Shown: positions 1 to 6,501 of the stretch, piece after piece | Layout of the letters: every line of letters begins with the position of its first letter | How positions within the stretch are numbered: the first letter of the stretch is position 1 | Source: Clostridiales bacterium | GTDB taxonomy: Bacteria > Bacillota > Clostridia > Oscillospirales > Acutalibacteraceae | DNA length: 15,450 nucleotides | NCBI GenBank assembly: GCA_019421725.1 | Contig: JAHZES010000002.1 | Span: forward strand, 13,237 to 28,686 | Reading direction: 5' to 3' | The notes under the pieces: model-generated | Database searches by the model: none | Told to the model about the DNA's origin: nothing | The model's input: the letters and a program-made list of their open reading frames with translations, nothing else | Translations under genes and position numbers: made by a program

Positions 1-430
1 CCATCGCCTCCAGCTGCAACAGGGTGTTCAGGCTGATCAGCTGAATGCCGGTGCGGTCGTAAAGCTCCTCGCGCGGAACGGTTTTGAACACTTCGTCCAT
101 CATGCCGTCCGTGCGGCTGTCGCGATAATGTACCGGGTTTTTCAGCAAGCGGCCTTCGCCGTCCAGCAGGCCGAAATCGACGCCCCAGGTATCGATGCCG
201 ATCGCGTCGAAGCCTCCGGCGTGGACCGCTTTGGTGATCCCCTGCTTGATCTCAAAGAAAAGCCGCAGTACGTCCCAATACAGCGTTCCCCGAACATTTA
301 CCGGATCGTTGGAGAAGCGGTGGATCTCTTCAAGCAGCAGCTTGCCTTCGGAATAGGTTCCCAGAATAGCGCGTCCGCTCGAGGCGCCAAAATCAAATGC
401 CAGCAGTCTTTTTCCGCTCAACGAAATCAT
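1..430 (-). CDS. rhaB: Rhamnulokinase, N-terminal part (cut by window start)
   Basis: ATP-dependent kinase that converts L-rhamnulose to L-rhamnulose-1-phosphate, the second step of cytoplasmic L-rhamnose breakdown. The visible 143 residues show the FGGY/ASKHA phosphate-1 motif LAFDFGASSGR near residue 9 and the stretch GIDTWGVDFGLLD near residues 80-92, both typical of RhaB. The rest, including the C-terminal ATPase half, lies outside the window. It is 13 nt downstream of rhaA in the same direction, so rhaA-rhaB are co-transcribed. The start is ambiguous: the AGGAG at 431-435 touches the ATG at 428-430 directly, whereas an in-frame TTG at 419-421 sits nine bases from AGGAG and is the better-spaced candidate. 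The family call is confident; the start is not. Confidence 0.93.
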   Translation of the reverse strand, partial: MISLSGKRLLAFDFGASSGRAILGTYSEGKLLLEEIHRFSNDPVNVRGTLYWDVLRLFFEIKQGITKAVHAGGFDAIGIDTWGVDFGLLDGEGRLLKNPVHYRDSRTDGMMDEVFKTVPREELYDRTGIQLISLNTLLQLEAM

Positions 431-443
431 CTCCTGTGTCGCC

Positions 444-1691
444 TCAGCGCTTGAGCGCGACGGCGGATTCGTATTTTTTCACCTCGTTGAGCCATTCCAA
501 TTCCAGGCCGCAGCCGCGGGACTCGCAGTAGTAATCCCAAACAAGCCCGAACGGCTTCGCTTTGAATTCCTGCGTCCACGCCAGGCGGGAGGTCCTGTCT
601 CCGCCGCGCTCCATGCCCTGAATGGTCTCCACCGGCTCCAGCAGCGCCTCCAGCAGCGCCTTGCGGGTGTTGCGCACACCGATCACCCATGCGGCAATGC
701 GGTTGATCGAGGCATCAAAGTAATCTGTCGCAAGATAAACGCGGTTCAGCGTGTTCAGGCGCACCAGCTCGTTCATGATGGCACGGGTCTCGTCGTCATA
801 TGCGACAACGTGGTCGCTGTCCCAGCGGACGGGGCGGGAAACATGCAGCAGCAGCTTGGGCTTGAACGCAAGCAATGCGGAAATTTTCGCCGATACCATT
901 TCCGTCGGGTGAAAATGGCCGGTGTCAAGTGTTGGGATCACGTCGCTGCGGCCCATGGAATAGCAAAGGTAGAACTCGTGGGAGCCCACGGTATAGCTTT
1001 CGGCGCCAATGCCGAAAACCTTGCTTTCCACCGCGTCCACCACACCGGGCGCCGGCTCGGCAAAAATACGGTCGTAGCTGGCCTTCAGACGCAGGCGCGG
1101 CGAAAGAGTATCGACCGGGACCTCCTTGCTGCCATCCGGGATCCAGTGATTGATCACGCATTCACTGCCCGTGCGCTGCGCAAAGTAGGAGCCGATTTTC
1201 CTGCAGCGTCTGTCGTGCTCGATCCAGAAATCGCGGATCGCGTCGTCCGCGCTGGAAAGCGTGGCCTCCTCGCTCTTCTGGTGCGAAAAAAACGTCGGGT
1301 TAAAATCAAGCCCCCATCCGTGTTCAACGGCCCAGTCCGCCCATTTTGCAAAATGCTCCGGCTCAATTTCGTTCCGGTCTACAAAGGAATCGCTCTCCAG
1401 ATAGTTTGCGTGAAGATTGACCTTTTTTGCGCCCGGGATAAACCGGAACGCAAGCTCCATGTCTGCGCGGAGCTGCTCCGGCGTCTGCGCCTTGCCCGGG
1501 TAATTTCCCGTGGTCTGGATCCCCCCGGTCAGCGCGCCGCCCTTTTTTTCAAACCCTGCAACGTCGTCTCCCTGCCAGCAGTGCACGGAAATCGGCACGG
1601 CGTCACACTCTGCAATCGCCCGGTCGACATCCACTCCATAGGAACCATATAGTTCGCGTGCCAGTTCATAACCCTTTTGAACGTTATACAT
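444..1691 (-). CDS. rhaA: L-rhamnose isomerase
   Basis: Metal-dependent cytoplasmic isomerase that converts L-rhamnose to L-rhamnulose, the entry step of the pathway. At 415 residues it matches the family (about 419 in E. coli). The metal-site residues fit the E. coli enzyme at a near-constant offset: E231, D256, H259, H283, D291, D293 and D323, in the motifs IPTLDTGHFHP, LLHVSRPVRWDSDH and ATDYFDASINR. An N-terminal substrate-loop region (GGALTGGIQTTGNYPGKA, residues 51-68) is also present. The ATG is preceded by AGGAG at a spacing of eight bases. It is the first gene of a rhaA-rhaB operon, divergent from a DeoR-type regulator that probably controls it. An aldolase gene probably follows rhaB beyond the window, but that is inference. 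Confidence 0.97.
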   Translation of the reverse strand: MYNVQKGYELARELYGSYGVDVDRAIAECDAVPISVHCWQGDDVAGFEKKGGALTGGIQTTGNYPGKAQTPEQLRADMELAFRFIPGAKKVNLHANYLESDSFVDRNEIEPEHFAKWADWAVEHGWGLDFNPTFFSHQKSEEATLSSADDAIRDFWIEHDRRCRKIGSYFAQRTGSECVINHWIPDGSKEVPVDTLSPRLRLKASYDRIFAEPAPGVVDAVESKVFGIGAESYTVGSHEFYLCYSMGRSDVIPTLDTGHFHPTEMVSAKISALLAFKPKLLLHVSRPVRWDSDHVVAYDDETRAIMNELVRLNTLNRVYLATDYFDASINRIAAWVIGVRNTRKALLEALLEPVETIQGMERGGDRTSRLAWTQEFKAKPFGLVWDYYCESRGCGLELEWLNEVKKYESAVALKR

Positions 1692-1748
1692 GCGGAAATG
1701 CTCCTTTCTGAACAGTTGCTGAAACCTCGTCTGTTGATTTTCTGGCGA

Positions 1749-1770
1749 AAAAGGCGCAGTTCCGCCTTTT
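1749..1770 (-). other. Stem-loop in the rhaA 5' leader
   Basis: Perfect 8-bp inverted repeat AAAAGGCG / CGCCTTTT with a 6-nt loop. Read on the minus strand it starts a few bases after the expected rhaA transcription start and runs into a short T-run (CGCCTTTTT). It could be a 5' mRNA-stabilising hairpin or a weak attenuator. The U-run is short and the stem half A-U, so efficient termination is doubtful. Confidence 0.5.
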
Positions 1771-1780
1771 ATACATTTTT

Positions 1781-1809
1781 ATTATAATCAGGATCTGCGC
1801 GCTTGTCCA
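1781..1809 (-). promoter_or_regulatory. Predicted sigma-A promoter of rhaAB
   Basis: On the minus strand, TGGACA (1804-1809) and a consensus TATAAT (1781-1786) are separated by exactly 17 bp. Transcription would start near 1774, giving a leader of about 80 nt to the rhaA ATG. The -35 box lies 9 bp from a perfect palindrome at 1818-1837, a sensible position for a regulator site. Confidence 0.72.
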
Positions 1810-1817
1810 CCCTTGGC

Positions 1818-1837
1818 GCTCATTTCGATAAATGAGC
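1818..1837. promoter_or_regulatory. Putative operator: 8-4-8 perfect palindrome
   Basis: Arms GCTCATTT and AAATGAGC around CGAT, a fully self-complementary 8-bp inverted repeat. It sits between the -35 boxes of the two divergent promoters (rhaA at 1804-1809, regulator at 1840-1845). It is the best candidate binding site for the DeoR-family protein encoded next to it. A second related copy lies at 1870-1885. Binding is inferred from position and symmetry only. Confidence 0.62.
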
Positions 1838-1839
1838 AC

Positions 1840-1868
1840 TTGATTTTTTGAAACTAATCAAATATAAT
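1840..1868 (+). promoter_or_regulatory. Predicted sigma-A promoter of the DeoR-type regulator
   Basis: TTGATT (1840-1845) and TATAAT (1863-1868) with a 17-bp spacer. The start would fall near 1875, inside the second operator-like site, so the gene is likely autoregulated. Confidence 0.7.
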
Positions 1869-1869
1869 C

Positions 1870-1885
1870 ATAAATGAACATTTTG
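1870..1885. promoter_or_regulatory. Second operator-like site
   Basis: ATAAATGAACATTTTG closely resembles the right half of the upstream palindrome and its flank, ATAAATGAGCACTTG (1828-1842), displaced by 42 bp or about four helical turns. It contains its own small inverted repeat, AAATG-AA-CATTT. It covers the expected transcription start of the regulator, a classic repressor position. Confidence 0.5.
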
Positions 1886-1907
1886 TTGGACAAGGAGGTC
1901 GGCCGGA

Positions 1908-2645
1908 ATGCTTCCGTTGGAGCGACAAAACACGATTCTCGAGCTGGTCAGGCAGCGCCGCGCCATTACCGTGGAGGAGCTTTGCCGCCAGCTGTATTCC
2001 AGCGGCGCAACGATCCGCCGCGACCTGAAAATGCTGGAACAGAGCGGTCTTCTGCGCCGGACGCACGGCGGCGCCGTTTTTGTGGAGGATGCGGCAAAGG
2101 ATTCCCCGGCAATGCTTCGCGAGGCGGAAAACCCCGGTCCGAAATCCATCATCGCTCAAAAGGCGCGCGCGCTGATCCGCGACGGTCAGACGCTGTTTTT
2201 AGATTCAAGCACGACCGCCTGTCGGCTGGCGGAACGGCTGACCGGCTTCGGGCAGCTCCGCGTAGTGACCAACGGGCTGAAAACCGCCATGATCCTTTCG
2301 GAGATCCCGGGGATCCAGGTTTACGCAACCGGCGGGAAGCTGCGTGAAAACGCGCAGTCCTTTGTCGGGACCCAGACCACCGAGGCTATCGCCCGTTTTC
2401 ACGCGGATCTCGCGTTTTTTTCCTGCCGCGGGATCCACCCCGAGGGCGGGATCACCGATTCCAACGAGGACGAGGCCGACGTAAAAAAAGCGTATTTGCA
2501 AAACGCCAGCCGTTCCGTCCTGCTCTGCGATTCCAGCAAGCTGGGGCGGCAGATGTTCTGCCGAGTCGGCCCGATCGCGAGCGTCTGGAAAATCCTTTCC
2601 GACATTCCGCTTCCGGCGGAATATCGCCCGGAACAGTACCGCTAA
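1908..2645 (+). CDS. DeoR/GlpR-family transcriptional regulator (probable rhamnose regulator)
   Basis: 245-residue DNA-binding sugar-phosphate sensor. Residues 4-56 form the DeoR-type winged helix-turn-helix, ending in the family signature RRDLKMLEQSGLLRRTHGGA. Residues 75-230 are the DeoRC effector domain of ISOCOT type, with DSSTTA (99-104), TNG (121-123), TGGKLR (141-146), GITDSNEDEADVKKA (181-195) and DSSKLGR (208-214). The effector is usually a phosphorylated sugar, so rhamnulose-1-phosphate is plausible here but inferred. The start is an ATG with AAGGAGG upstream. It is divergent from rhaAB across a region with two operator-like repeats, which argues for control of both directions. This differs from the AraC-type RhaS/RhaR of enterobacteria. 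The family is certain; the rhamnose role is inferred from context. Confidence 0.92.
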   Translation: MLPLERQNTILELVRQRRAITVEELCRQLYSSGATIRRDLKMLEQSGLLRRTHGGAVFVEDAAKDSPAMLREAENPGPKSIIAQKARALIRDGQTLFLDSSTTACRLAERLTGFGQLRVVTNGLKTAMILSEIPGIQVYATGGKLRENAQSFVGTQTTEAIARFHADLAFFSCRGIHPEGGITDSNEDEADVKKAYLQNASRSVLLCDSSKLGRQMFCRVGPIASVWKILSDIPLPAEYRPEQYR

Positions 2646-2671
2646 CCGACGGAATATTTCGCTTTCCGCGC

Positions 2672-2711
2672 AAAAGGGCGGCTGCAGATCAATACTGCAG
2701 CCGCCCTTTTT
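2672..2711. terminator. Bidirectional rho-independent terminator
   Basis: 16-bp perfect stem AAAAGGGCGGCTGCAG (2672-2687) / CTGCAGCCGCCCTTTT (2695-2710) with a 7-nt loop. U-runs occur in both reading directions. It lies between the convergent DeoR-type and LuxR-type genes and can serve both. Confidence 0.93.
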
Positions 2712-2716
2712 GTTGT

Positions 2717-3988
2717 CTATCCCATCGCCGCGCTCTGCGGCAGAAGCATTCGGCACAGCTCCACACGCGAGCTGATCCCAAGCTTCTGATATCCGTTATA
2801 AAGCAGTTTTTTCACCGTTCCCTCTGAAATTTCCATCCGATGGGCGATATAGCGGTTGGGGTATCCCTGCGCCGCCAGTGAAATTGTTTCCTGTTCACGC
2901 GGCGTCAGGCTCCCGGTTAGATCCGCGGACTCTTTCCTTACGGCCTTTTTCGAAGGTACGATCGCCACCATCATTCGTTTTTCTCCGTTTTCGCCCAGCG
3001 TCGGCAGCACACTGACGTCATAAACGCCGCTGTTGAGCTGCGCCTGCCCCGTGCAGGGCACACCGCTACGGCTGCTTTTCAGCACCGCATCGCTCTGCAG
3101 AAGCTCCGCTACCGAGAACCCCTGCCGGAACAGCGCGTCGCAGCTGCGGTTAAATCCCTCCAGAACGGGAGCCGCTCCGGAACACGAAAAGGCCGCCACC
3201 GCGTATGAACACTTGCTGAAGTGGGTCTCGTTCAGGCCCGCGCCCGCGCAGCGGTTCAAAAATTCATCTGCCCCGCAGGGCGCCGCCATCAGCAAAAAGA
3301 GCCGTCTTCCCTCCTGCTCCACCGGCAGACACAGAATGCGGAGAAAGCGGCGTCCCTCTCCCGCTTCATCGGGCACCATATCATAAAAATACAGGCCCTT
3401 GCGCTGCGCCGCACAGGAAACCAGCCTCGTCGAGCGCAGAAAAGACAGCCGGGCAAAGGACTCCCCGGTCACATTTGAAGGAAAACGGTAATACCGTTCC
3501 GTGGCCGCATTGCCGGAAATGAGATGAAACGCTCCGCAAGAACCCTGCTCCATAAACATGAATCGACGCCCGGGAACAAAAAAGCCTGCCAGATCGACCG
3601 ATTTTTCGCTGCAGTAGCGCGAGACAATTTCCTCCGGGCTGCACCGCTGCACGGTCAGGTGCAGAAACGGCGGCGTGTTCTCCAATGTAAATTCCCAAAA
3701 CGAGGTGCCCTTTTTCTCGTTCAGCTCCGTAAAATACTGCAGCCGCTCCGGCAGGCGGTCCTCCGACAAAAGATCCGTTAAAAAGCGCAGCTTTTTCTGC
3801 AGCTGCTTAAAAATATTTTTTCCCTTGCTTTCCGGTCTCATTTGAAATCGTGCAAAAAACGAAGAGGAAGCATCGCAGAGTGAGACCGTTTCCCTCCCTT
3901 GAACCAACAGTGAACATTGAAAGCTTTCACGCTCTGTCCCCGTCTCGCTCCGGTACAGGGGACCCGTTGCAAACATACAGTTATCCAT
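2717..3988 (-). CDS. LuxR-family transcriptional regulator with PAS-like sensory N-terminus
   Basis: 423-residue orphan regulator. Residues 360-415 are a GerE/LuxR-type helix-turn-helix (LTPREQETISLAAQGYPNRY, then ISEGTVKKLLYNGYQKLGI). About 350 residues precede it without a recognisable receiver domain (no paired acidic phosphorylation pocket in the expected place). Two stretches, about 22-66 and 262-348, look PAS-like, with strand-rich segments, a short helix and 'F..C..LF' style cores. This is a weak visual call. The protein has 15 cysteines, unusually many for a regulator, so redox or metal sensing is possible but unproven. The ATG at 3986-3988 follows CGAGGAGAG and is preferred to an in-frame ATG 66 bases upstream that lacks such a site. 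It has its own promoter and a leader of about 125 nt, and no partner kinase beside it. Confidence 0.82.
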   Translation of the reverse strand: MDNCMFATGPLYRSETGTERESFQCSLLVQGRETVSLCDASSSFFARFQMRPESKGKNIFKQLQKKLRFLTDLLSEDRLPERLQYFTELNEKKGTSFWEFTLENTPPFLHLTVQRCSPEEIVSRYCSEKSVDLAGFFVPGRRFMFMEQGSCGAFHLISGNAATERYYRFPSNVTGESFARLSFLRSTRLVSCAAQRKGLYFYDMVPDEAGEGRRFLRILCLPVEQEGRRLFLLMAAPCGADEFLNRCAGAGLNETHFSKCSYAVAAFSCSGAAPVLEGFNRSCDALFRQGFSVAELLQSDAVLKSSRSGVPCTGQAQLNSGVYDVSVLPTLGENGEKRMMVAIVPSKKAVRKESADLTGSLTPREQETISLAAQGYPNRYIAHRMEISEGTVKKLLYNGYQKLGISSRVELCRMLLPQSAAMG

Positions 3989-4120
3989 GATTTTCTCTCT
4001 CCTCGCAAAGTCAGGTTTTGACGGAACCGACACACAAGGTTTTGTATGCGACAAAAAGCCGTATATTCATCCGTAATGCGCCGTTTTTCCTGAAAATGCC
4101 GATTTCGTCGGTACGTAAAC

Positions 4121-4149
4121 ATTATAGGCTTCCTTTCCCTTTTATACAA
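4121..4149 (-). promoter_or_regulatory. Predicted sigma-A promoter of the LuxR-type gene
   Basis: On the minus strand, TTGTAT (4144-4149) and consensus TATAAT (4121-4126) are 17 bp apart. The start would be near 4114, leaving an untranslated leader of about 125 nt. Confidence 0.65.
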
Positions 4150-4297
4150 GATATAGAGTCCGTGTTTGTGACTGATTTTCACGTTTGCGCGTTAAAAACA
4201 CATAAAGAAACCCTTTTACACCTCATTGCATACGGCGTGCTTTTCGGGCAAACTCCCGTTTTTTCAGAGAACCGCACTGTAAAACGGGGCTTCAGGC

Positions 4298-4322
4298 AAA
4301 AAAAGACCGCCTTGCGGCGGCC
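4298..4322 (-). terminator. Rho-independent terminator after rsmI
   Basis: Minus-strand stem GGCCGCC / GGCGGTC (one G-U pair) closed by a GCAA tetraloop and followed by TTTTTTT. It begins 11 nt after the rsmI stop codon and ends the three-gene operon. Confidence 0.88.
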
Positions 4323-4333
4323 TGCACGGCGCT

Positions 4334-5173
4334 TTATTCCCCCGGGGAAACCAGCGCCGCGTAAATTTCACCTTTCCGGACCCCGCTTTCGCGGGCGGCG
4401 CGTTTGGCCGCCTCCGAAGCAGACATCCCCTGCGCGCAAAGCTCCTTTGCCAGCGCGACCGCATCCTCCGGCGTGGCGCAAAGCCTCTCCGGTTCTTCGG
4501 AAGCACCCTCCAGCACCAAAACAAATTCACCGCGCGGTGCCTCAGCGGCAAAACGTTCGCACGCCTCCCCCAGCGTGGTTCGGATCGCCTCCTCGTGCAG
4601 CTTGGTCAGCTCGCGTACCAGCGCGATCCTGCGGGACGGACCGAACGTCCGCTCCAGGTCTTTCAGCGTTGCGGCCAGCTTGTGGGGCGCTTCGTAAAAC
4701 ACCATCGTCCGCCGCTCGTCGCGCAGCTGCTCCAGATGATCCCTCCGGCTTTTTTTGGCTGTGGAAAGAAAGCCCTCAAACGTAAAACGGCCGGTAGGCA
4801 GCCCGGAAACCGCCAGCGCCGTGATCACCGCGCTCGGGCCGGGCACCGCCGCCACCTCGATCCCCCGGGCGGCACACTGCGCGACCAACAGCTCTCCCGG
4901 GTCGCTGATGGCGGGCATTCCGGCGTCGGTTACCAGCGCGCACGTTTCTCCCGCTTCGATCCGGCTGCAGATGATCTCTCCGCGTTCCAGCTTGTTGTGC
5001 TCAAAATAGCTGATCATCGGCTTTTTGATGCCGAAATGATTCAGCAGCCGCAGCGTGACGCGGGTGTCCTCGGCGGCAATAAAGTCGCACTCGGCCAGCG
5101 TTTGCTGCGCCCGGGGCGACAAATCCCCCAAATTTCCGATCGGCGTTCCGACGACCATCAGTTTTCCCGGCAT
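4334..5173 (-). CDS. rsmI: 16S rRNA (cytidine-1402-2'-O)-methyltransferase
   Basis: SAM-dependent enzyme that adds the 2'-O-methyl group to C1402 in the ribosomal decoding centre. The 279 residues match the usual length. Tetrapyrrole-methylase-fold motifs are in order: GTPIGNLGD (9-17), AEDTR (34-38), VTDAGMPAISDPG (81-93), PGPSA (111-115) and FEGFL (132-136). The longer open frame upstream is a shadow: the ATG at 5171-5173 has GGAGG seven bases ahead. It overlaps the end of the upstream methyltransferase gene by 16 nt, so translation is probably coupled. The same yabB-rsmI neighbourhood occurs in B. subtilis, although yazA, which separates them there, is missing here. The terminator lies directly downstream. 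Confidence 0.96.
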   Translation of the reverse strand: MPGKLMVVGTPIGNLGDLSPRAQQTLAECDFIAAEDTRVTLRLLNHFGIKKPMISYFEHNKLERGEIICSRIEAGETCALVTDAGMPAISDPGELLVAQCAARGIEVAAVPGPSAVITALAVSGLPTGRFTFEGFLSTAKKSRRDHLEQLRDERRTMVFYEAPHKLAATLKDLERTFGPSRRIALVRELTKLHEEAIRTTLGEACERFAAEAPRGEFVLVLEGASEEPERLCATPEDAVALAKELCAQGMSASEAAKRAARESGVRKGEIYAALVSPGE

Positions 5174-5877
5174 TTCTTTTCCTCCGTTATTGACACACGA
5201 TTTTCCGTCCGATCCTCCTCCGGCAGCAGCACAAGCCCTTCTCCGCCGCCTTTTACGGCACAAAGCAAAAAAAGCTTCGGCTCCCGGCGGGCAGAGGTCC
5301 GCACAAACTGCAGCCGCTTGGGCGTCAGCCCAGCGCCGCAGAGGGCATGCATAACGCTTGCCAGGCGCTCGATACGGTGGCAAAGGCAAAAACGGCCGCC
5401 GTTTTTCAGCAGCCGCGCAGCCGCGGCGCAAAGCACTCCGATCGTCAGGGTCTCCTCCGCGCGGGCAACCCTTCGCGCCGGGTCGGCAGGCGCTCCGCCC
5501 GTACCCGTACAAAAATACGGCGGGTTGCACGCGGCAAGGTCAAACGCGCCCGCCTGCAGGACCGGCAGGCGCAGGTCGGCGCACTGCACCACGACTCTGT
5601 CGGAAAAACCGTTTTCTTCCACCGCTCTCGCTGCCAGCGCCGCGCCCTCCGCCTGCAGCTCCAGCGCGCTGATCCTTAACTGCGGGCGCTGGGATGCCCA
5701 CAAAAGAGGGATCACGCCGCAGCCCGTTCCCAGATCGGCCGCGTTCACCGCTCCCGGCGCACAGCTCAGCGCAAAACGCGCCAGCAGCAGCGCGTCCATT
5801 CCAAAGGAAAAGGACCCGCTGACCAGCGCAGCCACGCCGTTCCCCAAATCCTCGCGCCGGATCTTTCCGCCGCTCAC
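5158..5877 (-). CDS. TrmN6/YabB-like tRNA (adenine-N6)-methyltransferase
   Basis: Class I SAM-dependent methyltransferase of the TrmN6 (YfiC/YabB) group, which in E. coli methylates N6 of A37 in tRNA1(Val). The RNA target here is inferred from family and synteny. Over 239 residues, the SAM-binding motif I is DLGTGCGVIPLL (48-59) and the catalytic NPPY tetrad of N6-adenine methylases is at 118-121. The N-terminal segment GSFSFGMDALLLARFA (21-36) is typical of the group. The start is a GTG whose bases overlap the TGA of the preceding gene (GTGA). No clear Shine-Dalgarno precedes it, so coupled translation is likely. Middle gene of a three-gene operon ending in rsmI. Confidence 0.88.
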   Translation of the reverse strand: MSGGKIRREDLGNGVAALVSGSFSFGMDALLLARFALSCAPGAVNAADLGTGCGVIPLLWASQRPQLRISALELQAEGAALAARAVEENGFSDRVVVQCADLRLPVLQAGAFDLAACNPPYFCTGTGGAPADPARRVARAEETLTIGVLCAAAARLLKNGGRFCLCHRIERLASVMHALCGAGLTPKRLQFVRTSARREPKLFLLCAVKGGGEGLVLLPEEDRTENRVSITEEKKCREN

Positions 5878-6341
5878 AGCTTATCGCTGTTGCTGCGCAC
5901 AAAATTGAGCAGTCTCTGAAGGATCCTCTCCAGAAAATTGCTCAGCGCAAAACGTTCGCGCAGAATAAAATAGCCGGCCGCCAGCGCGCCCACAATCAGC
6001 ATGGCGATCAGCCCGCGCACAAAGCAGGCCCTCGCCAGTGAGCGGTGGGCCCGTGTTTTTGCAAACAGAAACCCGGCCAGCGCCGAGGCGATCAGCCCCA
6101 CGCCGGGCAAGTCGTACAGCACCAGCAGCCAGAACGCCGCCGCCGTGCTGAAACCGTTTTTCTGTTTTTGACCCTGCGCCGGAGCAGAGACTTCCGTTTT
6201 GGGCTCCGATACCTCTCCCGCGGCGTCTTTTGCGAACTGCTCTCCGCTTTCCGGCGCACTCTGCGGCGATTCCCGAAGCTCCGAAGCCGGCTCGGCCGGC
6301 TGCTCTGCCTGCTCCGTCAGGCTGCGTTCCTCTTCTGTCAT
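5874..6341 (-). CDS. Small membrane protein of unknown function, first gene of the trmN6-like/rsmI operon
   Basis: 155 residues; I do not recognise a family. Residues 1-62 are acidic and rich in Glu, Pro, Ala, Ser and Gln, and are probably disordered. Residues 66-94 are hydrophobic and could form one long or two short membrane segments, broken by LYDLPGVG. Residues 108-126 form another membrane helix. A basic, amphipathic tail (128-155) follows. No signal peptide or catalytic motif is seen. The ATG follows AAAGGA at a rather long spacing of about 11 bases. Its stop overlaps the next gene's GTG start by 4 nt, so it is co-translated with RNA-modification genes without an obvious functional link. 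Real coding is supported by the promoter, the overlap and the hydrophobic pattern. Confidence 0.8.
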   Translation of the reverse strand: MTEEERSLTEQAEQPAEPASELRESPQSAPESGEQFAKDAAGEVSEPKTEVSAPAQGQKQKNGFSTAAAFWLLVLYDLPGVGLIASALAGFLFAKTRAHRSLARACFVRGLIAMLIVGALAAGYFILRERFALSNFLERILQRLLNFVRSNSDKL

Positions 6342-6396
6342 CGTAAAAACATCCTTTCCAATCGGGACCGTCTTTGGACTGCCGTTCTTTTTTCGT

Positions 6397-6425
6397 ATTC
6401 TACTTCATTTTGCGCCGACCGTCAA
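6397..6425 (-). promoter_or_regulatory. Predicted promoter of the membrane protein-trmN6-rsmI operon
   Basis: Minus-strand TTGACG (6420-6425) and TAGAAT (6397-6402) with a 17-bp spacer. Its -35 box is only 2 bp from that of the divergent traX-like gene. Confidence 0.66.
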
Positions 6426-6427
6426 TC

Positions 6428-6456
6428 TTGCCGCCGGGCACAGAACCTGATATGAT
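6428..6456 (+). promoter_or_regulatory. Predicted promoter of the TraX-family gene
   Basis: TTGCCG (6428-6433), 17-bp spacer and TATGAT (6451-6456). The start would be near 6463, about 39 nt before the ATG. Confidence 0.62.
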
Positions 6457-6501
6457 AAGTACAGCGGCCATTTTTACACTGCCGCACAAAGGAGGCTAGC
6501 C

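Larger units (their letters stand above)
3989..4333. other. 345-bp intergenic region: long leader, promoter, unexplained AT-rich stretch, terminator
   Basis: No coding region can be supported here. Positions 3989-4114 would be the untranslated leader of the LuxR-type gene, with a small hairpin (CCGA / TCGG near 4099-4111) and no riboswitch I recognise. Positions 4150-4254 are AT-rich relative to the genes and unexplained. An inverted repeat, CCCGTTTT (4255-4262) / AAAACGGG (4281-4288), lies just past the rsmI terminator. It has no U-run and may be a secondary mRNA 3' end structure. Confidence 0.5.

Noticed and set aside
810..1652. 280-codon open frame antisense to rhaA
   Set aside because: It mirrors the rhaA coding strand, lacks a ribosome binding site and gives a protein without family features; rhaA has a full set of conserved active-site residues.
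3989..4114. Riboswitch in the LuxR-type leader
   Set aside because: The leader is long, but no known riboswitch core or convincing terminator/antiterminator pair could be recognised.
4595..5908. 437-codon plus-strand open frame across rsmI and the methyltransferase gene
   Set aside because: It is antisense to two well-supported genes, low-complexity in Arg/Pro/Ala, and a typical shadow in GC-rich DNA.
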